NCBI GenBank assembly: GCA_036877525.1
Contig: JAZGTH010000020.1
Coordinates: forward strand, 45,001-109,000
Reading direction: 5' to 3'
DNA length: 64,000 nucleotides
From: Chromobotia macracanthus
Taxonomy: Eukaryota > Chordata > Actinopteri > Cypriniformes > Botiidae
The position numbers were made by a program, and so were the translations under genes. Position 1 is the stretch's first letter, and each line of letters starts with the position of its first letter. The notes below the pieces were generated by a model. The model had not been told where the DNA came from. It did no database searches and saw only the letters and a list, made by a program, of their open reading frames with translations. Positions 57,301 through 64,000 of the stretch are shown here, piece after piece.

Positions 57301-57496
57301 ACTGATGTTTCATATAGACAAAGAGCAATATGGCAAACCTCTCATTCACACACGCACGGTGCTGCTTACATCACGCGCTTCAATCAGCGCGAGCAACGGC
57401 CAAAGACATAACACTGCTCCATAATGACCGACATAAAAACACACGCTCGTGGGTATCAGACACAAAGCCTCTGAACTTACTTAGCTCGTACGACAT
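51306..57496 (-). CDS. wdr1: Wdr1 (actin-interacting protein 1), 15 coding exons
   Basis: Exons in transcript order: 57496-57481, 56771-56650, 56557-56467, 56392-56245, 56160-55980, 55335-55258, 55113-55033, 54799-54566, 54048-53961, 53873-53717, 53454-53367, 53281-53171, 52782-52609, 52313-52169 and 51412-51306. They join in frame to 606 residues, the same length as human WDR1. The protein starts MSYEL and soon reads [31 protein letters not shown]. It is a double seven-bladed WD40 propeller that works with cofilin to disassemble actin filaments in the cytosol. Recognisable blades include [31 protein letters not shown] and MDMMVYVWT. All introns are GT-AG except the one after exon 9, which is AT-AC with U12-type signals. 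Confidence 0.97.
51530..51790. repeat. Probable degraded LINE/SINE fragment
   Basis: CTGGACTACTGCAATACTACTAC resembles the conserved end of fish LINE polymerases (DYCN motif), and AATAAAAGCATCTGCTAAATGCTTGA resembles a SINE or LINE 3' tail. It lies in the last wdr1 intron. Confidence 0.45.
53874..53960 (-). other. wdr1: AT-AC (U12-type) intron of wdr1
   Basis: The only placement that keeps the conserved [12 protein letters not shown] frame puts exon 9's end before ATATCCTTT, the U12 donor consensus, and exon 10's start after ...TGTGCAC. TCCTTGAT at 53896-53889 matches the U12 branch site about 16 bases before the AC end. The intron is only 87 nt. Confidence 0.85.
54826..54992 (+). mobile_element. 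tRNA-derived SINE in wdr1 intron 7
   Basis: Antisense to wdr1. Head TTCCTTTAGCTCAAATGGTAGAGCATTGCGTTAGCAG, B-box in GTGGGTTCGACTCCC, tail TGCAAGTTGCTTTGGATTAG and CTGCCAAATGCATAAATG. It starts about 27 bases from exon 8. Confidence 0.85.
55531..55703 (-). mobile_element. Second-family tRNA-derived SINE, minus orientation, in wdr1 intron 5
   Basis: AAGTGACATATTTGTAAGATATGGTAACCCATACC, then CCAGAGCAGTGGGCAGCATAC and CGAACCAGCAACCTTCTGATTAC. This is the reverse complement of the SINE type at 59802-60054, lacking its centre. Confidence 0.75.
56800..56958 (-). mobile_element. tRNA-derived SINE, minus orientation, in wdr1 intron 1
   Basis: Reverse complement of the first SINE family: the tail CATTTACATTTATGCATCTGGCAGACC comes first, the B-box complement GGGAATCAAAC at about 56890, and the head complement near 56920-56955. 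Confidence 0.8.
57190..57240. repeat. Left arm of an inverted repeat around wdr1 exon 1
   Basis: AAGATGGTGGCGCAGCCCGAACATGCAACGCAGTGTGACGTAGCTTCA matches, imperfectly but over its full length, the reverse complement of 57886-57938. The first bases also resemble a YY1 site. Confidence 0.55.
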
Positions 57497-57499
57497 ATT

Positions 57500-57700
57500 G
57501 TCCGTATTTTCCTCCAGTGATTGAGTGAAGCGCGCAGGCAGGTGAAACGGGCCCGTCTGGATCTGATCGGTTCTGTCACCGGCTGCTGGATGAACGCGGA
57601 AGAGGCAGCGGCTCACGCTACGACTCGGCTTTGCCCATATATAGTAAAGACCGATCATCTCGCTCACACGCCTAGCAGGAAGTGACGTTTACTCCGGAAA
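57500..57700 (-). promoter_or_regulatory. wdr1: wdr1 promoter and 5' UTR
   Basis: A CpG-containing stretch upstream of the wdr1 ATG. CCATATATAG (57635-57644) is a one-mismatch CArG box and could also act as a TATA element on the wdr1 strand. Control of WDR1 by SRF would fit its actin role, but this is inferred. Confidence 0.4.
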
Positions 57701-57885
57701 AATGCACGGCAGTGGTGATGTCAGTGTGCTCGTTACTTTAAATGTGTTAGGATTTAAACATTCAGGGCTTGATTATTGCCATGAAATCCACCCATACTTT
57801 TGCATTAACACGAGGCTATATGTCATTGGTTTTATTATGATCAATAAAAGTATATTTGTTATAAAATAATAAAATGGGGAGAATG

Positions 57886-57938
57886 TGTAGCTACGTCTCG
57901 CTCCGTTATATGTCCTGGCGGCGACGTCATCTTAAAAC
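57886..57938. repeat. Right arm of the inverted repeat around wdr1 exon 1
   Basis: Read on the minus strand it runs AAGATGACGTCGCCGCCAGG, then ACATATAACGGAGCGAGACG, then TAGCTACA, aligning with 57190-57240. Confidence 0.55.
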
Positions 57939-57944
57939 AATCGC

Positions 57945-58900
57945 CCTTTGTTGCTGATGTTAAAATTAATTTAGCCTTGAAATGAAACCTTCACATTCCT
58001 CATGGTAAAATTTGTGGGGGTTAGGTGCTGTTTCATTGCACTGCATGACCATTTTATGATTTCACTACAGTTTTGTAGAATTCTGTCCACAATGTACTGG
58101 TTACCATGAAAAACAGTTAAACACTTATCACTAGTTGCAGCTTCAGCCATCATGTGTGAAAGAAAGTGAAATATTTGTCAGGTATGATAACCAACCCCGA
58201 AAATGTGACCTGCATTTAACTATCTATATATTTATATATTGTTTATTTATACCATTATTTATAACCATCTATATATCCATATATTTGTTTATTTATTTCA
58301 AAAATGTACAACCAAAATCAAATCACTAGGAGCTTGTGAACAGTTTTATAGTGGCTGTGTGCAAGTTATGCTAATTCAGAAGCCGTACACGCAAAGGTAA
58401 TAATCACAACAGAAACTCAATATACTGCTCAATTCTCAGTAGCAGAAACGCAGAATGATCCTCCTAAATTAATGTAAGAAAACACACAGAAATCGACACA
58501 ACATAACATCAGCCGCAATACCCTAAATCATTACATCAGAACAAAACACTATTGTACACAACTTAACACACAACCAAGACAATAAATGGTTTACACGCTG
58601 TGTGCTATGTTTTGTGAAACCTCTTCAGTAAACTTCAAATTATCATTATTTTATCCTTAATCAATCGTTCTTTTTTCATTCAATCGTTTAGAGGTGTACA
58701 AAAGATAAAATATGCTCAAAAATTCTCTCAGGGTGTATTAGGTATTTTATATTAATCTTCAGGGGACATATTTCATAAACTTCTTAATCTTGTCTTTAAT
58801 GTTCACATTCATCATAATGTCGAAATGATCTCAGACAGCAAAAAGAGAAATGCCAGGATTTCAGCTGTTAAGTTAAAAGAAAGATAAACCCACAGCGCTG
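57945..58900. other. wdr1-znf518b intergenic, AT-rich
   Basis: No gene. A short fragment of the second SINE family lies at about 58160-58220 (AAAGTGAAATATTTGTCAGG, AAAATGTGACCTGCATTTAAC), followed by TATATTTAT-rich sequence. Confidence 0.45.
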
Positions 58901-59140
58901 TGTTCTGCAGTCACGCATGCGCTCGTGCACGCATGTTCCTGAAAAACGTGCGCGCGCTTGAGCAGTAGAGCTCTACTGAAGCAAACAGCCAATCAGACGC
59001 GTCGCTCCGGTCACGCGCGTTCTGTGCACGTCTGACGCAGCGGCGGAAAACATACGCAGGACAGAAAGGTGTGAATGTTTATCAATGGAGGTTAATGCAG
59101 CACTCGCGCTTCTGTGAGGAGGTGGATGTTCAGGCAAGGT
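58900..59140 (+). promoter_or_regulatory. Probable znf518b promoter and non-coding first exon
   Basis: CpG-rich with a CCAAT box (58989-58993). A GCAAG/GTTTGT-type donor near 59138 could end a non-coding first exon, which would splice to the acceptor TTGTGCAG at 60813-60820. The exact start is not determined. Confidence 0.45.
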
Positions 59141-59736
59141 TTGTGTAAAACGCGTTGTTGTGTTTCTGCTTTGCTCATTATGGCGGCTGCTTTGGCCAGA
59201 GAGATGGCGAGCACACGCACCAGAGATCGTGAAACGCGTGAACGCACGTCAGATTTAGATCTTGCTGAGGACGTTTGTGTTTCACGTGTATTCATCTTTT
59301 TGTGTCATATAACAAAAACGTCCATTTTAGGTTCTAAGATAAGATCTGACAGGCGGAAACCTGACTGAAATCGCCATGATTACTAAACGGATAAGACCGA
59401 GATATCCTAATTTTTCAGACAGCAGTTAATCTGCAGAGCTGACACTTGAGATCTGACAGACCATAAAGCTCATTAAGAACACAAATCATTTTAAACTTAG
59501 TCTACAGTTAATTTGTGAATCCACTGTTGAAGATTTATGTGCCAGTTAGTTGTTTTCTTCCCTTATTTCTCATGATTTCTGTCTTTTTCTCATGAATTGT
59601 TTGCTTTATTAGATTTCGATTAGATTTTGTTGCATTGTAGTGAAAGTGACATATTTGTAAGATATGGTAACCCATACCTGAAATGTGACCTCTGCATTTA
59701 ACCATCACTGGTGAGGAATAAACACACACACACACA

Positions 59737-60207
59737 GATGTAATGATTTTTACTGAGCTAATCATAGATTCTATTACCTTCCCCTATCCCCAACCCTAAA
59801 CAACTGGGGGCAGTTGTGGCCTACTGGCAAGTGAGCCAGGCTTGTAATCAAAAGGTTGCTGGTTTGATTCCAGCGCTGACAGGTAGTAACTGAAGTGCCC
59901 TTGAGCAAGGCACCTAACCCCCAGATGCCCCCTTGGAGCAGCAGTGTGCTGCCAACTGCCCCCTGTGCGTGTGTTCACTCCTCACCAGTGATGGTTAAAC
60001 GCACAGGTCAAGTTTGGGTATGGGTTACCATATATGACAAATATGTCACTTTCACTAAACCTATCCCTCACAGAAAACTCTTGCCATTTTTAAATTAAAA
60101 TAAAAAAAAATTTAGTGTGTTTTTTAAGCCATTTCGTTTATGAGGACACAGGAAGTGTCCTCGTAAACCATGTTCACATTGTTATACAATGGTATACTAC
60201 ACATACC

Positions 60208-60235
<28 letters not shown>
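59737..60235 (+). mobile_element. Interspersed repeat inserted into a SINE
   Basis: Outer parts (59737-59801 and 60055-60235) share TCTAT/CCCTATCC and CCTCACAGAAAAC...GAGGACACAGGAAG with 35735-35875. It carries an (AT)n run near its right end (about 60210-60235). Confidence 0.6.
59802..60054 (+). mobile_element. tRNA-derived SINE, second family, with target duplication
   Basis: The head GCAGTTGTGGCCTACTGGC has an A-box, and GGTTTGATTCC is the B-box. The body reads CCTTGAGCAAGGCACCTAACCCC and the 3' end is CAAATATGTCACTTTCA. The six bases CTAAAC flank it on both sides (59796-59801 and 60055-60060). Confidence 0.8.
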
Positions 60236-60242
<7 letters not shown>

Positions 60243-60993
60243 GAGCAGTGGGCAGTACACTGCTGCACCCAGAGAGCAATCAGGGGTTTGGTGCTTTGCT
60301 CAAGGGTACTTCAGTTGCAAACTATTTGATTACAAGTCCAACTTACTAACCAGTAGGCCACAACTGCCTGGGTTCACATGGCACAATTTTAGCCGCAATT
60401 TTGACTCACTGATTTTCGTGAAAATTGCCAACAAAAGGCCAAAATTTGATTGTGCATTAACAAAGACGCAGTCTGAGAGACTCGCCAATGCATTGAAGAC
60501 GGGTGTGAGATATTTGGCATACTAAATATCAGGACCTGTTGTGGTTGATTATTTACAAGCTCAGGTCACAACAGCCCACCCCAAAAGATTTTATCTTTTG
60601 TCTTGATATGACTGGCTTAAGTTAGAATTGTTGCTGAGGGTATTTTGCCTGCCCAGTTTCTGAATTCTGTGTTTGTGGTGGTACGAAGAGTATTTAATCA
60701 TAAGTGGGGAGTTACATTAGAACCCCTGGAGTGTCTTGTGTTTACATGAAGAGCTTGGTTTGTCTTGAATTTGATTTCTTTCTAATTTCCTAAAACACCT
60801 TTTTCCCCCATTGTGCAGGCTGGAAAAGCACCTGTTTATCTTCTTATGTGCAGCAACTAATGGTGGATCTTCAATCTACTCAGTCTGAAGGAAAAGATCT
60901 TCACTTGTGAAGCAGCAGCCAATGTTGATTGCTGAAGGTGTTTCTAGTTAACAGGAACACTGTGGACTTTGGAATTGCTAACTTAGTGTCCTA

Positions 60994-63819
60994 ATGAACA
61001 TGTGTTCACATCAAAGTTTCATGTCGTTTCTGTATGAGGACAAAGTTATACCCAGGAAAGAACATAATCGTCTGTGCTGTGCAAAATGCCAATTTTCAAC
61101 TAAAAACACTGTCCTGTTTCAGAGGCATGTGGCTCATCATAAAGAGGTGATGTTCTCCTGTGCACTCTGCAGCCATGTTTCCTATTCTAAAACGGAGTCC
61201 CAGAAACATATAGTGTCACATACTGGCTTGTATCCATTTAGATGTAGCTTCTGCTCCTATGGAGCTGTGCGGAGAGATTACATGGTAAAGCATATTCATC
61301 GTATTCACAAGACACATGCAGAAAAAAACTTTATAACTACATTTGACATAAGCAGCCCAGCCTGTGGACACCAGTCAGCCACTGATATTTCTAGAACACC
61401 AGTCTGGCCTGAAAGGAATGAGCAATGTATGAGCACAGCTTGTCATTCTAAAGGAAATGCACATGTCGAATACCCTAGTGAAAGTCAAACAAGAACCAGT
61501 ACATCATGTGTCATTGCCAAAACTGTGAGCAACACTAGCAGTAAACAGACCTGTTTCATCTGCAGTACATCAGCACAGTGTGTACCCAATGCAACATCTG
61601 CCAAGACACAGTTCACAGGTGCTGTTTCCAGCTGTGCTCCCAAAGTCGCGCACTCATTAGGAAACACTTTACAAGTTGTTTCAGGGCAAGAAAATGGAAA
61701 ACTATCAAGTTCTCTGGTCACTGAGAACAGTCACAGTAAGTTAAACAGAAAAACTACAGAAACAACAGATCAGCTCATTCAGACAGCTGAAGTTCGAAGA
61801 GTTTCCACAGGTTGTACAGAACCACCTTTGAAAAGGCCAAGGGTTGATGTTCCAGAGAAGACAATCCATTCCAAAACCGTTCCTAAAATTTCCAGAGTGC
61901 CTGTTGAAATGAACAGCCCACTCAGGCCACTACTCAACATGCCAATGCAAGCTTTATCCCAGAAGAGTGTTGCAGTCCAGAATGTCCAGACAGATCAGAG
62001 GGTTGGGCATTCTGCAGCAGAAACAAACCTTTTGACAGCACAGAAAAAGAGTTTGACTGCAGCGCTTCCCAACAGTCCAATCAAACATTCTGAAAGAAGC
62101 CCACTACTGTCCCTGCTGGAGGAACAAACTACAGAAAAGAGCAACCAGCCAAGGACAAATTCCAGAATATTCATGGAATCATCAGCAGAGAAGTCAAGTC
62201 CACTATCCAATGTCCAAGTGGAACTGTTAGCACCTTTAAACCAGCCAATTCAGCACAACAAGCCTTTAACTGTGTCATGTCCAGAGGAGATAAATATTCC
62301 TGCTGGCTGTTTGGTTGAGTTGGTTGAAGTGAAAACTGTCAATGGGACTTGGGAGCTGGAGCTGAGGCTGATTCCACCTAATGGTATTTCACAAGACCTG
62401 AAGGGCACTGTGGATGGACATTCATCACTCGCTACTGCAAGCAAACTGTCATTCAAATGTCAAGTTGCCAGTGGGTCTACAGCCAGTCCATGCAAGTCTT
62501 TAACATCTCAGAAAGAAAAACAGCAACAATTTATGGTATGCACTGATGTTCACAGTATCAGAAAAACGTCTCAGCGTTTCTCAAACACAGCAGCCCAGAC
62601 CATTAACAAGCATAACCTGATAAACAATGGTACAGCATTTGGACCTTCAATGGCAGCATGTGAAGCTACAGAAGTGAGTTCTGAAGGACTTCCTGTAATC
62701 TCATCTGTTTTCTCTCTCTGTCCCACACCTACATCAGCTCGAAGTGTCTCTCAGTTCATGGCAGAATTTCACAACAGCACCTTGCAAACAGATGGGCCTT
62801 CAATCAAGCTACAGGGAGAGTTCAAAATGTTCTCAGATCCTGAACGTAACATGGCAACATTGAAAAAATCAAAAGAAAATGTGCAAACTACAGAGCAATC
62901 AGTGGTCTGTAGTGTTATGATTAAAAAAGAGGAAGAAACCAAAGAGAAACACAAAGCTGAGGATTTGGGGCTCAGAAGAACCAAGACAGAGTATGGGAGT
63001 GTTGAAGAAATCACAACGGTTAAGGCTTGCTGTCAAGAGAAAACAGTACCTGTAACAACACAGAACATGTTTGAGAAATGTTCTAATCTTAACACAAGTG
63101 ATTTGAAAGAAGTCCCAGATATGACAGCAGTTATGCCATCAAACAAGGACAACATTTTAGATGAAGGCAAGGGAAATGTTCAGTCTGGTAGTGACGTTGA
63201 TCAACGCAGTTGCAGAGCTTCGCTTATGTATCCTAAAGTAGCTTTGGTGAGGATTCCAGGTTCACTGCTAGAACCCACCAAGAAGGTTCGAGAGGCAGAG
63301 GAGAGTTTGATGGCGCGACCTGTTCTCTGTTGTACAGTCACTGAGCAGAATGTCTCAAGAAGGCCTGAAGGAGCCATCAAGCTGATATTGAAAAGAAACT
63401 TCCCTGAAAGAAAAGACCAAAATCATGATACACCTTCTCGTAAAAAACACAAAAATGAAAAAACAAAAAAATGTAAGTCGTCATCAGGTGTAATGGGCTT
63501 TCATAGTTTTTGGTCTGAAGGTCATGGAAGACTAAGATTAACTCCTCTGAAGGAGGACCAGCTTATCAAACTCCCTGGTCCAAACCAACCTGTTGTGGTT
63601 CTGAACCATCCAAATCCTTTAGTTCAGATGGTCAGTGTTGGAGTCCAAACCCTGAAGGACTATAAGTGGATACATTCAGTGCGCCACATGCAGAAACAGA
63701 TGGAAGTTCCAGCAAATAAACAGCCTTCATTGAAGATGAAACTGAGAAAGATACAAGGACAAAAGTATCAGGTAATCGAACTTGTTCTGAGAGGAGTTTC
63801 TGAAAAAGTGCTCTCTTAA
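60994..63819 (+). CDS. znf518b: Znf518b-like zinc-finger protein, single coding exon
   Basis: 941 residues in one exon. The exon opens after TTTTTCCCCCATTGTGCAG (ending 60820); several short upstream ATGs precede the chosen start. Three C2H2 fingers sit at the N-terminus: CAKCQF...HVAHH (about 29-49), CALCSHV...HIVSH (about 56-76) and CSFCSYG...HIHRIH (about 84-105). A long, mostly disordered Ser/Thr/Lys-rich region follows, then a conserved C-terminus with LNHPNPLVQMVSVGVQTLKD and YQVIELVLRGVSEKVL. ZNF518B sits near WDR1 on human 4p16 and is about 1070 residues, a nuclear protein linked to the H3K9 methyltransferase G9a. The assignment to 518b over 518a rests mainly on synteny. Confidence 0.85.
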   Translation: MNMCSHQSFMSFLYEDKVIPRKEHNRLCCAKCQFSTKNTVLFQRHVAHHKEVMFSCALCSHVSYSKTESQKHIVSHTGLYPFRCSFCSYGAVRRDYMVKHIHRIHKTHAEKNFITTFDISSPACGHQSATDISRTPVWPERNEQCMSTACHSKGNAHVEYPSESQTRTSTSCVIAKTVSNTSSKQTCFICSTSAQCVPNATSAKTQFTGAVSSCAPKVAHSLGNTLQVVSGQENGKLSSSLVTENSHSKLNRKTTETTDQLIQTAEVRRVSTGCTEPPLKRPRVDVPEKTIHSKTVPKISRVPVEMNSPLRPLLNMPMQALSQKSVAVQNVQTDQRVGHSAAETNLLTAQKKSLTAALPNSPIKHSERSPLLSLLEEQTTEKSNQPRTNSRIFMESSAEKSSPLSNVQVELLAPLNQPIQHNKPLTVSCPEEINIPAGCLVELVEVKTVNGTWELELRLIPPNGISQDLKGTVDGHSSLATASKLSFKCQVASGSTASPCKSLTSQKEKQQQFMVCTDVHSIRKTSQRFSNTAAQTINKHNLINNGTAFGPSMAACEATEVSSEGLPVISSVFSLCPTPTSARSVSQFMAEFHNSTLQTDGPSIKLQGEFKMFSDPERNMATLKKSKENVQTTEQSVVCSVMIKKEEETKEKHKAEDLGLRRTKTEYGSVEEITTVKACCQEKTVPVTTQNMFEKCSNLNTSDLKEVPDMTAVMPSNKDNILDEGKGNVQSGSDVDQRSCRASLMYPKVALVRIPGSLLEPTKKVREAEESLMARPVLCCTVTEQNVSRRPEGAIKLILKRNFPERKDQNHDTPSRKKHKNEKTKKCKSSSGVMGFHSFWSEGHGRLRLTPLKEDQLIKLPGPNQPVVVLNHPNPLVQMVSVGVQTLKDYKWIHSVRHMQKQMEVPANKQPSLKMKLRKIQGQKYQVIELVLRGVSEKVLS

Positions 63820-63822
63820 AAA

Positions 63823-64000
63823 TATGGTTGTTTTCTTGTTTTCAGTATTGGCTGATGTTCATAGTTGTACCAATGTTTTTCCATTGCAGTGCCATTTTAA
63901 AACGTACTTGTTGTATATGTTTAATATGTAACTTTCCAGTTCTTTATCATGTATTGATTGTGTTCTATGACCACACAGTGTTTTTGTTGAAATAGATTTT
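63823..64000 (+). other. znf518b 3' UTR, cut by the window end
   Basis: No AATAAA is present before the window ends, so the transcript probably continues past position 64000. Confidence 0.6.

Larger units (their letters stand above)
59638..60372 (-). mobile_element. SINE split by a nested insertion
   Basis: 59638-59736 is the 3' half and 60236-60372 the 5' half of one minus-strand copy of the second SINE family. Together they cover it end to end. The 0.5 kb between them is another repeat, itself interrupted. Confidence 0.65.

Noticed and set aside
59114..59368. 84-residue open frame at the znf518b promoter
   Set aside because: It lies in a CpG-rich first-exon region. It has no domain and is interrupted by the likely splice donor.

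Overview
The window is vertebrate nuclear DNA, almost certainly from a teleost of the carp family. It has multi-exon genes with GT-AG introns, many CA/GT, AT and CT microsatellites, tRNA-derived SINEs, LINE 3' ends and a chromodomain Ty3/Gypsy element. Six protein-coding genes can be reconstructed exon by exon: msx1 (-), stx18 (+), zbtb49 (-), tmem128 (+), wdr1 (-) and znf518b (+). In human, MSX1, STX18, ZBTB49, LYAR, TMEM128 and OTOP1 lie in this order and relative orientation on 4p16. WDR1 and ZNF518B are also 4p16 genes. This is therefore the fish counterpart of that conserved block.

Layout. 1-5.9 kb: an LTR retrotransposon with a perfect 5-bp target duplication. 6.5-8.3 kb: exon-like remnants of an unrecognised gene mixed with old repeats. 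8.3-15.3 kb: intergenic. 15.7-16.8 kb: msx1, followed by about 12 kb of gene-poor DNA holding candidate msx1 enhancers. 29.0-37.4 kb: stx18 in 11 exons. 38.2-41.6 kb: zbtb49 in 8 coding exons, tail to tail with stx18. 42.7-44.6 kb: a decayed lyar. 44.9-46.5 kb: tmem128. 48.2-49.4 kb: a decayed otopetrin gene. 51.3-57.5 kb: wdr1 in 15 coding exons. 59.0-63.8 kb: znf518b, with its whole coding region in one exon.

The genes do not form a pathway. They cover a homeodomain repressor (msx1), an ER SNARE (stx18), a BTB zinc-finger regulator (zbtb49), an ER-type membrane protein (tmem128), an actin-disassembly cofactor (wdr1) and a nuclear zinc-finger protein (znf518b). lyar and otop survive only as relics beside an intact tmem128, and nsg1 is missing between zbtb49 and stx18. 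This is what differential gene loss after a genome duplication would leave, but that cause is inferred.

I found no novel multigene system. The most informative observations are an AT-AC (U12-type) intron in wdr1, a GC-AG intron in stx18, a 75-nt stop-free intron inside a zinc-finger linker of zbtb49, an apparent self-primer site in the retrotransposon, a three-layer nested repeat upstream of znf518b, and the two decayed syntenic genes.
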